Assembly (NCBI GenBank): GCA_020831805.1 | Contig: JAFIFX010000003.1 | Location: 1-64,000, forward strand | Direction of reading: 5' to 3' | Source: Planctomycetota bacterium | GTDB lineage: Bacteria; Planctomycetota; Phycisphaerae; Phycisphaerales; UBA1924 | DNA: 64,000 nucleotides | Shown here: piece by piece, positions 1 through 9,496 of the stretch | Position numbering within the stretch: the first letter of the stretch is position 1 | Layout: each line of letters opens with the position of its first letter | Made by a program: the position numbers and the translations under genes | Notes under the pieces: model-generated | Told to the model about the DNA's origin: nothing | Database searches by the model: none | Seen by the model: the letters and a program-made list of their open reading frames with translations, nothing else

Positions 1-132
1 ACGCCAGTGACCCCATCACCGGCATGGTTTACATGTTGTTGGTGGGGGACTTCACCCGGGGCTGTTGGCCACTTCCGCGCACAGGCGCCCGCGGTCACCG
101 GGGGGCGACTGTCTCCCTTGAAAACGGATCCA

Positions 133-918
133 TCATGCAGTCGCGGACACCGCGGCCCGCTGATGCTTGACATGGGCCAAAAGCAGCTCCTCCGCGTTTC
201 CTGAGGCTTTGCAGATGACCTTCTCCTGCGGGTGGGTGATCTGTGATCGCCCGCTCAGCGCGCCATCCTTTTTCGAGTCACTCACATCCCCGGCGGCGTT
301 GCAGTACACGAAAACCATGTCGTTCTCAAACGCCCGAGCCGTGCAGAGCGAATCGATGAGCAGGATCTCGTCTTTGGCGACAGATTTCCGGAGTTCCGCC
401 TCTCGCGACAACGACCAAAGTGTGGGTGAGATCACGAGTTCAGCGCCCTGACGGCTCATCTCCGCAAAGAGAAGGGGGAACGCGATATCCCAGCACATGG
501 TCAGGCCCATCAGCCCGTACGCGGTCGGAAAAACGGATGCCAAAGCGCCCGGCGTGATTATGGCGCGTTCGGTCTCCCACAAGTTGATCTTGCGGTACAT
601 GCCAGCGACGCTCCCGTCCCTGTTGATGTAGTACGACGCGTTGAAGAGCGATGCACCCTCTTGAACCGTCCAGGACCCGGGCACGATGTCGATGCCGTAC
701 TTGAGGGCAAGCGATTGAAAGAACGCCAGATAGGCCGGGGCGTTCGCGACAAAGAGGACCTGCCCCTCCAGCGGGCCCGTCACGGCATCTTCAGGAAACA
801 CGACGAGCTGAGCGCCACGCGACACCGCCTCGGAAACGAAGTGCTCCATGCGCTGCAGATTCAACTCTGGCTGGGTGGGCGCGATGTCGAGTTGCACGAT
901 GGCGATCCGTAAATCCAT
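133..918 (-). CDS. carbon-nitrogen hydrolase (nitrilase superfamily)
   Basis: A 261-residue protein with the complete nitrilase-superfamily catalytic set: Glu43 in VFPED, Lys110 in YRKINLWE and Cys142 in MCWDIAF. Members hydrolyse or condense non-peptide C-N bonds (omega-amidases, carbamoylases, N-acyl amidases) in the cytoplasm. There is no signal peptide and the length is typical of a stand-alone single-domain member. The ATG is preceded by a good Shine-Dalgarno sequence (GGAGG, 6 nt spacing), which fixes the start. The catalytic motifs are seen directly; the substrate cannot be inferred, because the flanks (window edge and a gene-poor stretch) give no pathway context. Confidence 0.9.
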   Translation of the reverse strand: MDLRIAIVQLDIAPTQPELNLQRMEHFVSEAVSRGAQLVVFPEDAVTGPLEGQVLFVANAPAYLAFFQSLALKYGIDIVPGSWTVQEGASLFNASYYINRDGSVAGMYRKINLWETERAIITPGALASVFPTAYGLMGLTMCWDIAFPLLFAEMSRQGAELVISPTLWSLSREAELRKSVAKDEILLIDSLCTARAFENDMVFVYCNAAGDVSDSKKDGALSGRSQITHPQEKVICKASGNAEELLLAHVKHQRAAVSATA

Positions 919-1331
919 GTCTGTCCTCCGTCTCGACAGACATCAACCCCACCGATGGACAAGCGGATCACCGAGGCTGCCGTCACCGTCGTAGGTGATG
1001 ATAGCAAGAAGGCGGCACAACCATTCGGGAGAACACGCTTGAACGACGCCGAATCGGGGTGAAAAGAATCTCACCTCGACCCTGAGACCCCCAGTCATAT
1101 ACCCGAACCGATTTCGCGTGCATTGGTGTCAATCGACCCACGGCCCGGGCGTGCATCATCGGATGGGGTGATCGGGCTCGCGAGCTTCTCCTGGCCGGGC
1201 GTTGTCGCCCGAGAAAGGCTCTCTGTGATGAGACGAGGTCTCATCTAGCCTCTCAGCCCGGTTTTTGCTTGCATGGATCGGGATCAAAGCGGACACTCAG
1301 GATGATGACATGCCTGAAAGGAGGCCGCGAA
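919..1331. other. 413-bp gene-poor stretch between the nitrilase gene and the small Cys-rich gene
   Basis: I see no credible gene here. It holds the leader and promoter region of the minus-strand nitrilase gene, a degenerate partial copy of tRNA-Pro (described separately), and a short perfect hairpin at 1227-1245 (GATGAGAC, 3-nt loop, GTCTCATC) without a T-tract, which could be an operator or a weak structure. The right end carries the ribosome binding site of the small plus-strand gene. Confidence 0.6.
1054..1097 (-). repeat. degenerate copy of the 3' half of tRNA-Pro(GGG)
   Basis: This stretch matches the T-arm to anticodon-arm portion of the intact tRNA-Pro gene at 1645-1689 at 36 of 45 aligned positions with one gap, in the same orientation. 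The identical blocks include TCGGGGTGA at one end and ACCCCCAGTCA at the other. The rest of the cloverleaf is not recognisable, so it is not a functional tRNA. Duplicated tRNA 3' halves in direct orientation are the usual scar of elements that integrate into tRNA genes; whether that happened here is inference. Confidence 0.5.
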
Positions 1332-1541
1332 ATGATCACGGTTCATGACGGACAATGCGGCACATGCACATATTTCGGCGCCGACCACTCGGACGAGCCG
1401 AAGCTCGTGCAGATCCGCATCACCCACAAGGCCGAGCCCGACCTCGTGGAGCCCTGCGGGCATCCCGAACACCGGCCACTGGACCTCCAGGTGACGCCGG
1501 TCAGCGGCTGCGCGGGATACACCCCGGCCAAGGTCGCCTGA
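1332..1541 (+). CDS. small cysteine-rich hypothetical protein
   Basis: A 69-residue orphan with Cys-rich termini: CGTCTYFG near the N-terminus, CGHP in the middle and SGCAGYTP near the C-terminus. The four Cys and the His could bind a metal, but I recognise no family. The start is well supported: a strong AAAGGAGG lies 7 nt before the ATG at 1332; a longer in-frame start at 1269 lacks such a site. The gene lies between the tRNA-Pro relic and the intact tRNA-Pro, so it may be cargo left by a lost integrative element. No signal peptide or membrane segment is visible. Confidence 0.6.
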   Translation: MITVHDGQCGTCTYFGADHSDEPKLVQIRITHKAEPDLVEPCGHPEHRPLDLQVTPVSGCAGYTPAKVA

Positions 1542-1598
1542 CCGACAGCACTATCCCCGACGCGGATCGAACACCGCACGCCCGATCGCGTGTGCCGG

Positions 1599-1640
1599 AA
1601 ACAAACAAGAACGCCACGGCCGAGGGCCGTGGCGTTCTTG
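1599..1640 (-). terminator. intrinsic terminator of tRNA-Pro
   Basis: A perfect 16-bp stem (CAAGAACGCCACGGCC and its complement) with a 3-nt loop at 1606-1640. Read on the minus strand it is followed by TTTGTTT and lies 4 nt beyond the tRNA 3' end. It may also stop transcripts of the plus-strand small gene, although no T-tract follows on that strand. Confidence 0.85.
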
Positions 1641-1644
1641 CAAG

Positions 1645-1719
1645 TCGGGGTGAGAGGATTCGAACCTCCGACCTTCTGACCCCCAGTCAGACGCGCTAAC
1701 CAAGCTGCGCTACACCCCG
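1645..1719 (-). tRNA. tRNA-Pro (anticodon GGG)
   Basis: The 75-nt cloverleaf folds fully: acceptor CGGGGTG/CACCCCG, D-stem GCGC/GCGC, anticodon stem TCTGA/TCAGA with loop CTGGGGG, T-arm with TTCGAAT, discriminator A. The anticodon is GGG. CCA is not encoded. The 3' half is partly duplicated at 1054-1097. Confidence 0.95.
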
Positions 1720-1884
1720 GAACAGGTTGCCGGGCCGGCGGCAGACACCGAAGGCCCGGGGGCAACGATATGCCCGGCCTCCCTCCTGTTCCAATCGGCT
1801 CGCCGAAACGCCGGCCCGCGTTCGTGCCGCAGTTGAGCCCCGTTCGCAGCCCGGAACGGGCCCCGCGGGCACTATTCTTGGACC

Positions 1885-3219
1885 ATGCACGCCCAGCCAC
1901 GCCCCGAAACGTCGTCCGCCGTCCTGATCCGCGGGGGCCGGGTGATCGACCCCGCCTCCGGCGCCGACCACGCCGCGGATGTCCTGATCCGCAACGGCCG
2001 GGTCGAAGCCATCGGCCCCGACCTCGACGCCCCCGGCGCCGAGGTCCTCGATGCCACGGGATGCCTGGTCACGCCCGGCCTGATCGACCCGCATGTCCAC
2101 CTGCGCGAGCCGGGGTTCACCCACAAGGAGGACATCGCCAGCGGCACCGGCGCCGCGGTCGCGGGGGGGTTCACCACCGTCTGCTGCATGCCCAACACCC
2201 GGCCGACGATCGATGTCCCGGAGGTGGTCTGCTGGATCACCGACCGGGCCGCGGCGACCGGGTGCTGCCGGGTCTTCTGCGTCTCGGCCGGAACGCTCGG
2301 GCGCAAGGGCGTCGAGCTGGCGGACATCGACGGCTGCGTGGCCGCCGGTTCGGTCGGCATCTCCGACGACGGCGACGCGATCGCCGATCCGGACATCATG
2401 CAACGCGTGCTCGAACGCTGCGCCGAGCACGACCGGGTGTTCATGCAGCACTGCCAGGACCCGGCGATGACCGCGGGCAGCGTCATGCACGAGGGCCGGG
2501 TCTCCCGGCGGCTGGGCCTGACCGGCTGGCCGCGGGAGGCCGAGGAAACCATCGTCGCCCGGGACATCGACCTGGCCCGCCAGACCGGGGCCCGCTACCA
2601 CATCCAGCACATCAGCTCGGCCGGCACGGTCGAACTGATCCGCCAGGCCCGGTCCGAGGGCCTGGCGGTGTCCGGCGAGGCCAGCCCGCACCACCTGCTC
2701 CTGACCGATGAGGCGATCGAACGCCTCGGCTCTGCGGCCAAGATGAACCCGCCGCTGCGGGAGTGGCCCGATGTCCTCGCGTTGCGTGAGGGCGTCGCCG
2801 ATGGTACGGTCACGGTGCTGGCCACCGACCACGCGCCGCACGCGACCGATGAGAAACGAAACCCGATGGCGTCCGCCCCGTTCGGGATCATCGGGCTCGA
2901 GACCGCCCTGGCCCTGTACGCCGAGGCCCTGGTCCACAACGGGCTGATCGGATGGGACCGCCTTATCGCCCTGATGACAATCGAACCGGCCCGATTGTGC
3001 AACCTGGATCAGCAGGGCCTCGGTTCCCTCACGGTGGGTGGCCCGGGCGATGTCACCGTGATCGATCCGGAACGCGAGTGGGTCATCAGTCCGGACGACC
3101 TGAAGGGCAAGAGCGTCAACACGCCGTTCCTGGGCCGGGCCGTGCGCGGGCGGGCGGTGGCGACGGTGGTGGGGGGCCGGGTCGCCTTCCGGCTGGAACG
3201 GGAGGCGGCGGTTGTTTGA
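1885..3219 (+). CDS. pyrC: dihydroorotase, class I
   Basis: A 444-residue amidohydrolase that cyclises N-carbamoyl-aspartate to dihydroorotate in de novo pyrimidine synthesis. Family signatures are intact: the metal-binding [10 protein letters not shown] about residues 69-78, CMPNTRPT, later His ligands in IQHISSAG and [10 protein letters not shown], and the catalytic ATDHAPH near residue 315. Length and order match the class I (long, PyrC/PyrX-like) type. The gene ends inside the start region of the downstream metal ATPase, so the two are translationally coupled. No neighbouring pyrB is seen, so the catalytic assignment rests on motifs alone; all dinuclear-centre residues I can check are present, which argues against an inactive pseudo-DHOase. 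Confidence 0.93.
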   Translation: MHAQPRPETSSAVLIRGGRVIDPASGADHAADVLIRNGRVEAIGPDLDAPGAEVLDATGCLVTPGLIDPHVHLREPGFTHKEDIASGTGAAVAGGFTTVCCMPNTRPTIDVPEVVCWITDRAAATGCCRVFCVSAGTLGRKGVELADIDGCVAAGSVGISDDGDAIADPDIMQRVLERCAEHDRVFMQHCQDPAMTAGSVMHEGRVSRRLGLTGWPREAEETIVARDIDLARQTGARYHIQHISSAGTVELIRQARSEGLAVSGEASPHHLLLTDEAIERLGSAAKMNPPLREWPDVLALREGVADGTVTVLATDHAPHATDEKRNPMASAPFGIIGLETALALYAEALVHNGLIGWDRLIALMTIEPARLCNLDQQGLGSLTVGGPGDVTVIDPEREWVISPDDLKGKSVNTPFLGRAVRGRAVATVVGGRVAFRLEREAAVV

Positions 3220-5092
3220 CGAGCCGAAGCCGCGGAGCCGGCCGGCCCGGGTGTGGGGGGCCAAGGAACTGCCGATCGCGGTGCTGGCGATCGTGTCCAT
3301 CACGGTCTATCTCGTGCTCCGCTACGCCGCCGGGTACGAGCAGGGCGAGGCCCGGTGGGTGCTGGACATCGCCCTGATCCTCGGCGGCGGTCCCCTTGTG
3401 ATCGATCTGGGGTGGAACCTCGTGCGTGGCCGATTCGGCTCGGACCTGCTGGCGGGCATCTCGATCGTGACGGCCCTGCTGCTCGACGAGCACCTGGCCG
3501 GGGTGCTGGTGGTGCTGATGCTCTCCGGCGGCGAGGCCCTAGAAGCCTGGGCCGTGGGGAACGCGTCGTCGGCGCTGCGGGCGTTGGCGGCCCGGGTGCC
3601 GTCGGCCGCGCATATCAAGCGTGACGGCAGGATCGAGGATGTGCCGATCGGCGAGGTGCTGGTGGGCGATCTGATCGTGGTCATGCCCCACGAGGTCGCG
3701 CCGGTCGACGGGATCGTGGTCGAGGGCCGCGGCTCGATGGACGAGTCTTTCCTGACCGGCGAGCCGTACACCATGTCCAAGGCGCCCGGGGCGGATGTGA
3801 TCTCCGGCGCGGTCAACGGCGAGCACGCGTTGACGATCGAGGCGACCCGCCCGGCCGCGGACTCGCGGTACGCCCGGATCATGAAGGTGATGCGGGAGAC
3901 CGAGCAGCGCAAGCCCCGGATGCGCCGGATGGGCGACACGCTGGGCGCGTGGTACACGCCGCTGGCGGTGAGCATCGCGCTGGCGGCGTGGCTGGTCTCG
4001 GGCGACCCGGTGCGGTTCCTGGCGGTGCTGGTGGTGGCCACGCCGTGCCCGCTGCTGATCGCGATCCCGACCGCCATCATCGGGGCGATCTCGCTGGCGG
4101 CCAAGCGGGGCATCATCATCAAGGATCCGTCGACACTGGAGACCATCGACACCTGCCGGACCATCATCTTCGACAAGACCGGCACGCTGACCTACGGCCG
4201 GCCCAGCATCACCGAGATCGTGGTGTTCAACGGGATGACGCGCGAGCGGCTCCTGTCGCTGGTCGGCTCGCTGGAGCGGTACTCCAAGCACCCCCTGGCG
4301 GAGGCGCTGGTCGCCGAAGCGAATCGGTCCGGCGCGGGACGGTTCGAGCCGGCCGAGGTTTCCGAGCGGCCGGGGCAGGGCCTTCGCGGCGTCGTCGACG
4401 GGCGGGAAGTCCGGGTGACCGGGCGGGGCAAGGTCGCAGACGCGGTCCGGGCGCGGTTGCCAGAGGCCCAGGGCGGGCTGGAGTGCGTGGTGCTGGTGGG
4501 CGGGGAGCTGGCCGCGGTGGTGCGGTTCCGCGACGAGCTGCGCAAGGACTCGGCGGCGTTCATCCGGCACCTGACCAAGCGGCACCACTTCAAGAAGGTC
4601 ATGCTGGTCTCGGGCGATCGGGAGGTGGAGGTCCGTGCGCTGGCGGCCAAGGTCGGGATCACGGACATCCACGCCGGCAAGCAGCCGGAAGAAAAGGTCG
4701 CCATCGTCCGGGCCGAATCGGAGAAGGCCCGGACCTGCTTCGTCGGCGACGGCATCAACGACGCGCCGGCGTTGGCCCTGGCGACCGTGGGGATCGCCTT
4801 CGGCAAGGCCAGCGACATCACGACCGAGGCCGCGGGCGTGGTGGTGATGGACAACGCCTTGGAGAAGGTCGACGAGTTCTTGCACATCTCGGCCCGGCTG
4901 CGCAAGATCGCCCTGCAGAGCGCGGTGGGGGGGATGGCGTTGTCGGTGGTGGGGATGGGCTTCGCGGCGGCGGGCTACCTGTCCCCGGTGGCCGGGGCGA
5001 TCACGCAGGAGTTGATCGATGTGCTGGCGGTGGCGAACGCGCTGCGTATGTCGTTCCGGCCCAAGAGTTTGACGGATATTGATGGGGCATAG
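3212..5092 (+). CDS. heavy-metal translocating P1B-type ATPase (CPL motif)
   Basis: A 626-residue integral membrane P-type ATPase. Visible parts in order: N-terminal membrane segments, the actuator loop ([10 protein letters not shown]), membrane metal-site motif [10 protein letters not shown] with CPL at 279-281, phosphorylation site DKTGTLT with Asp321, the P1B-specific HP dipeptide (SKHPLAEAL), and the hinge [10 protein letters not shown]. It lacks any N-terminal CxxC heavy-metal domain. The unusual CPL, rather than CPC or SPC, leaves the exported ion open. The start is TTG: GGGAGG lies 6 nt upstream, and the start overlaps the pyrC stop by 8 nt, implying coupling to pyrC without an obvious metabolic link. 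The family is certain, the metal unknown. Confidence 0.9.
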   Translation: MFDEPKPRSRPARVWGAKELPIAVLAIVSITVYLVLRYAAGYEQGEARWVLDIALILGGGPLVIDLGWNLVRGRFGSDLLAGISIVTALLLDEHLAGVLVVLMLSGGEALEAWAVGNASSALRALAARVPSAAHIKRDGRIEDVPIGEVLVGDLIVVMPHEVAPVDGIVVEGRGSMDESFLTGEPYTMSKAPGADVISGAVNGEHALTIEATRPAADSRYARIMKVMRETEQRKPRMRRMGDTLGAWYTPLAVSIALAAWLVSGDPVRFLAVLVVATPCPLLIAIPTAIIGAISLAAKRGIIIKDPSTLETIDTCRTIIFDKTGTLTYGRPSITEIVVFNGMTRERLLSLVGSLERYSKHPLAEALVAEANRSGAGRFEPAEVSERPGQGLRGVVDGREVRVTGRGKVADAVRARLPEAQGGLECVVLVGGELAAVVRFRDELRKDSAAFIRHLTKRHHFKKVMLVSGDREVEVRALAAKVGITDIHAGKQPEEKVAIVRAESEKARTCFVGDGINDAPALALATVGIAFGKASDITTEAAGVVVMDNALEKVDEFLHISARLRKIALQSAVGGMALSVVGMGFAAAGYLSPVAGAITQELIDVLAVANALRMSFRPKSLTDIDGA

Positions 5093-5228
5093 AGGAGCAG
5101 CGAAAGTGCGTTCTCTGGATGGGATCCCGCGTGCGGGCTAGGGTTGGGGCCCGGCTGGCCGCGACCGAACTCGGCCCCGGGACCCGCAGGAAGCCCGATC
5201 AGGGACGGCAACAGAGGAGCATCTCGTC

Positions 5229-6266
<1,038 letters not shown>

Positions 6267-6285
6267 AGCTCGTTCTGTGGATCAA

Positions 6286-6326
6286 AAGACCGCCCGGCGC
6301 AGGGAGCGCCGGGCGGTTTTCGTTTT
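6286..6326. terminator. bidirectional intrinsic terminator between gap and pdhC
   Basis: A 12-bp GC-rich stem (ACCGCCCGGCGC) with 5-nt loop, followed on the plus strand by TTTTCGTTTT and flanked on the other side by AAAAG, so it also gives a T-tract on the minus strand. It sits between the convergent gap and pdhC genes. Further inverted repeats at 6340-6367 and 6375-6398 lie between it and, partly overlapping, the pdhC stop. Confidence 0.85.
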
Positions 6327-6391
6327 GTCACGGCTTTGGCACGGGTTGCCCTTCGGGTCAACCCGTGGCACCCGTCTGACCCTGGCACCCG

Positions 6392-8068
6392 TCAGACGAG
6401 TGAGGCGGGGTCCTGGAGCATCGACACGATTTCGGCAAGGCACAGGGCCGCGGTCGCGCCGTCGACCACGCGGTGGTCGCAGGCGAGCGACAGCGGCAGG
6501 GCCTTGCCGATGACGGCCTGGCCGTCGCGGACCAGGACGGCGTCGTAGGCCTTGCCGACCGCGAGGATCGCGACCTCGGGGTAGTTGATGACCGGGGTGG
6601 CGAACTTGCCGGCGTGGGAGCCGACGTTGCTGATGGTGAAGGTCGAGCCGGTGAGGCGGTCGCGGGAGATCGAGCGGTCGCGGGCGCTGGCGGCGGTCTG
6701 GGCGATCTGCTGGGCCAGCGTCACGGCGTCCATGCGGTCGGCGCCCTGGATGACGGGGACCATCAGGCCCGAGTCGGTGTCGGTGGCGATGCCCAGGTGC
6801 ACGGCGGCGTGCTGGACGATCTCCTCGTTCTGGTCGTCGACCCGGGCGTTGAGGGCGCCGAAGCGGCCGGCGAGGGCGCGGCAGACGGCAACTCCGACGA
6901 ACGGCAGCAGGCTGAGTTTGACGCCGGTCTGCTCGGTGAGCTGGCGCCGGTAGTCGTCGAGGGTGGTGACATCGGCCTCATCGACCACGGTGAAGTGGAC
7001 GGCGGTGCTGACCGACTCGCGGAGTTTGTTGGCGATGGTCCGGCGCACGCCGCGGAAGGGGGTCTGGGCGGTGTCCTGGCCGGGGTTGATCGCGGAACGC
7101 TGGGCGGGGTCGGGGATCGGGCGGCTGCCGATGGTGGGGTGGTAGCCGGGGGCGGCGGGGATGCCGGGGCCCTGCTGGTGCTGGGGCGGGTAGGGGTAGG
7201 CGGGCATGGGCGGGGGGTAGGGGGCGTAGTAGGGCATCGGGGCCGGATAGGGGTAGGCGTAGGGCTGGCCGTAGGGTTGGGGCGGATAGGGGTAGGGCTG
7301 CTGGGGGTAGTGCTGGGGTTGCTGGTACGGCTGCTGGTGGTGCTGCTGGGGCTGGTAGTTTGGCGCGGGGTTGTAGCGCGGTGCGATGGGGGTGCTGGGC
7401 AGGGGGCGGCGGGTTTCGGCGGGGCGGGAAGCCGGGGCGCCCTGGGCGGGGGCCGGAGAAGAGGCCCGCTCGCTGACGCTCGGGGCTTGCTTTGAGGCCG
7501 GCGCGGGCTTGGCAGGGGTCTTGCCCTCGGCGGCGTTGCGGACATCGTTGGCGGTGACGCGGCCGCCGATGCCGGTGCCGGGGACCGAGTCGATGTCGAC
7601 GCCGAGGTCGCGGGCGAGGCGGCGGACGGCGGGGGCGGCCAGGGCCTTGCCGTCCTTGGACGACATGCCGGCGAGCGAATCGCCCATCTTGCCGACGACG
7701 GTGCCGGCGTCTTCGCGGTCGGCCTGCTCGATCTCCGCCTCGGCGGACTTGGTGACGGTGGGGCGTTCCTTGACGGTGGGGGCGGGCTTGGTCTTGGCGG
7801 GGGCGGCGCCGTCACCCTGGTAGGTGACGAAGGGGGCGCCGACCTTGATGATGTCGCCGTCCTGGCCGTGGAGGGTGGCGATGGTGCCGGCGCGGGGGCT
7901 GGGGACCTCGACGAGGGCCTTGTCGGTCTCCATCTCGGCGATGATCTGGTGCTCCTCGACGGTGTCGCCCTCGGCGACCTTCCAGGCGATCAGTTCGGCC
8001 TCTTCGAGGCCCTCGCCGAGGTCGGGGAGGATGAAAATGTTGGGGTCGGATGAGACTTTGCCGGCCAT
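6392..8068 (-). CDS. pdhC: pyruvate dehydrogenase E2, dihydrolipoamide acetyltransferase
   Basis: A 558-residue E2 core subunit. One N-terminal lipoyl domain (lipoyl Lys50 in EMETDKALVEVPSP), a peripheral-subunit-binding domain (APAVRRLARDLGVDI, then GIGGRVTANDV), a long linker and a C-terminal catalytic acetyltransferase domain ending with the HRVVDG active-site signature. The linker is remarkable: about 90 residues made mainly of Pro, Tyr, Gln and His. The start at 8068 is chosen because CCGGAG precedes it; an upstream in-frame extension would run into the intergenic repeat. It is the last gene of the pdh operon; no E3 (lipoamide dehydrogenase) is present nearby. Confidence 0.95.
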   Translation of the reverse strand: MAGKVSSDPNIFILPDLGEGLEEAELIAWKVAEGDTVEEHQIIAEMETDKALVEVPSPRAGTIATLHGQDGDIIKVGAPFVTYQGDGAAPAKTKPAPTVKERPTVTKSAEAEIEQADREDAGTVVGKMGDSLAGMSSKDGKALAAPAVRRLARDLGVDIDSVPGTGIGGRVTANDVRNAAEGKTPAKPAPASKQAPSVSERASSPAPAQGAPASRPAETRRPLPSTPIAPRYNPAPNYQPQQHHQQPYQQPQHYPQQPYPYPPQPYGQPYAYPYPAPMPYYAPYPPPMPAYPYPPQHQQGPGIPAAPGYHPTIGSRPIPDPAQRSAINPGQDTAQTPFRGVRRTIANKLRESVSTAVHFTVVDEADVTTLDDYRRQLTEQTGVKLSLLPFVGVAVCRALAGRFGALNARVDDQNEEIVQHAAVHLGIATDTDSGLMVPVIQGADRMDAVTLAQQIAQTAASARDRSISRDRLTGSTFTISNVGSHAGKFATPVINYPEVAILAVGKAYDAVLVRDGQAVIGKALPLSLACDHRVVDGATAALCLAEIVSMLQDPASLV

Positions 8069-8094
8069 CGTTGCTCCGGGGGGAGTAGGAGGTG

Positions 8095-8200
8095 GACCAC
8101 AGAGGGCACAGAGATCACAGAGGGCACAGAGGAAGACGTCTTCCGGGCCGGTCATGTTTTTCTCTGTGGTCTCTGTGCCCTCTGTGTGCTCTGTGGTGAA
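8095..8200. repeat. CACAGAGG-type short repeats arranged as an inverted pair
   Basis: Between pdhB and pdhC, the left arm (about 8096-8132) consists of tandem units of the type CACAGAGGGCACAGAG, and the right arm (about 8160-8197) holds the complementary CTCTGTG units. The arms can pair imperfectly around a ~27-nt centre. Similar accacagagg-type repeats are, to my knowledge, scattered through intergenic DNA of many environmental bacteria. Here the pair lies inside an operon, where a hairpin could modulate expression of the downstream gene. Confidence 0.7.
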
Positions 8201-8243
8201 AATCTGTGTTGGAAAAAGATCAGTGGATCATACAAGACTGGGG

Positions 8244-9218
8244 TCAGTACGCCAGACACTCCTCGATACCCTTCTTGATGCGGGGGGCCTCGGGGAGGTA
8301 TTCGAGTTCGAGCTTGTAGAAGGGCATGATGGTGTCGAAGCCGGTGACGCGCTGGACGGGGGCGTGGAGGTGGAGGAAGCATTCCTCCTGCACGCGGCTG
8401 GACACCTCGGCGCCGAAGCCGGCGGTCAGGGGGGCCTCGTGGACGATCACGCAGCGGCCGGTCTTGCGGACCGACTCGCAGACGGTGTCGATGTCCCAGG
8501 GGTAGATCGAGCGCAGGTCGATCAGCTCGATGGAGACATCGTCGGGCAGCTCGTCCATCGCGGCCAGGCACTGGAAGACGGGGGCACCCCAGGTGACCAC
8601 GGTCAGGTCGTCGCCCTCGTTGACGACCTTGGCCTTGCCGATCTCGATCTCGTAGAGGTCCTCGGGGACTTCTTCCTTGAACGAGCGGTAGACGCGCTTG
8701 GGCTCGAAGTAGACCACGGGGTCGGGGTCGTTGATGGCGGCCAGGAGCAGGCCCTTGGCGTCGCGCGGGGTCGAGGGCATGACGACCTTGATGCCGGGGT
8801 GGTGGGCGTAGATGGCCTCGGGCGAGTCGGAGTGGAGTTCGGGTGCGTGGATCCCGCCGCCGACGGGGACGCGGACGGTCATGGGGACGGTGACCGCGCC
8901 CCGGGTGCGGGTGCGCATCCGTCCGGCGTGGTTGACGAGCTGGTCGTAGGCGGGCCCGAGGAAGCCGTCGAACTGGATCTCGGGGACGGACTTCATGCCG
9001 GCGATGGCCAGGCCGATGGCCGAGCCCATGATGCCGGACTCGTCGAGCGGGGTGTCGACGACGCGGTCCCTGCCGTGCTTGGCCTGGAGGCCGTCGGTGA
9101 CGCGGAAGACGCCGCCGTTGAGGCCGATGTCCTCGCCGAGGAGGATGACATCGGGGTCGTTCCTGAGGGCGAGGTCGAGCGTGTGGTTGATGGCGCCGAC
9201 AAGGGTCATCTCTGGCAT
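8244..9218 (-). CDS. pdhB: pyruvate dehydrogenase E1 component, beta subunit
   Basis: A 324-residue transketolase-like beta subunit that completes the thiamine diphosphate site of the E1 heterotetramer. The N-terminus (LLGEDIGLNGGVFRVTDGL), the potassium/cofactor region (PLDESGIMGSAIGLAIAGM) and the C-terminal transketolase domain (CVIVHEAPLTAGFGAEV) are characteristic. It converts pyruvate together with PdhA and passes the acetyl group to the lipoyl arm of PdhC. The order alpha - small gene - beta - E2 on one strand indicates one operon. A branched-chain 2-oxoacid dehydrogenase is the alternative; separate alpha/beta genes and the E2 type fit either, but PDH is the better guess. Confidence 0.92.
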   Translation of the reverse strand: MPEMTLVGAINHTLDLALRNDPDVILLGEDIGLNGGVFRVTDGLQAKHGRDRVVDTPLDESGIMGSAIGLAIAGMKSVPEIQFDGFLGPAYDQLVNHAGRMRTRTRGAVTVPMTVRVPVGGGIHAPELHSDSPEAIYAHHPGIKVVMPSTPRDAKGLLLAAINDPDPVVYFEPKRVYRSFKEEVPEDLYEIEIGKAKVVNEGDDLTVVTWGAPVFQCLAAMDELPDDVSIELIDLRSIYPWDIDTVCESVRKTGRCVIVHEAPLTAGFGAEVSSRVQEECFLHLHAPVQRVTGFDTIMPFYKLELEYLPEAPRIKKGIEECLAY

Positions 9219-9231
9219 CGGTTGGGCTCCG

Positions 9232-9495
9232 TTATCCGATCACCGCGAAGAGGGCGGCGTTGTCGTCTGATTGTGTTTGCTCGTTCTCGGCGGTGAGCAG
9301 GTTTTCAAGGCTGCCTGGCATGGCCGCGTTGATGATCTCGGCGACCTGGTCCATGGGCTGGGCGACGCGGATCTTGGTGGCCCAGCCGGAGATCTCGATG
9401 TCGGCCTGGTCGTCGCCCTTGGGGTGGAGCGATTTGACGAAGGCGGCGTTGATGAACCGCTCCTTGCCCTTGTGATCGACGACTTTCACGAGCAT
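9232..9495 (-). CDS. small FlbD-like protein within the pdh operon
   Basis: An 87-residue protein whose first ~60 residues (starting MLVKVVDHKGKERFINAAF) have the length, hydrophobic pattern and Gly-Lys-x-[FY]-x-[ILV]-Asn signature of the FlbD/YlzI family, small beta-rich proteins otherwise met beside flagellar genes. The tail is acidic and Gln/Asn-rich. Its ATG begins one base after the pdhA stop, so it is translationally coupled, and pdhB starts 13 bp further on. Nothing suggests a catalytic role. It may act on assembly or control of the E1 subunits, but this is inference from position only. Confidence 0.7.
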   Translation of the reverse strand: MLVKVVDHKGKERFINAAFVKSLHPKGDDQADIEISGWATKIRVAQPMDQVAEIINAAMPGSLENLLTAENEQTQSDDNAALFAVIG

Positions 9496-9496
9496 G

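Noticed and set aside
1870-1885. Leaderless transcript of pyrC from a TATTCT box ending at 1878
   Set aside because: The spacing to the ATG would fit, but there is no -35 element and a single AT-rich hexamer is weak evidence.
7180-7380. Tandem DNA repeat with structural role
   Set aside because: The repetition comes from the Pro/Tyr/Gln codons of the E2 linker and is explained by the protein.
8095-8200. CRISPR-like array
   Set aside because: The CACAGAGG units are short, uneven, without unique spacers of constant length, and arranged as an inverted pair; no cas genes are in the window.
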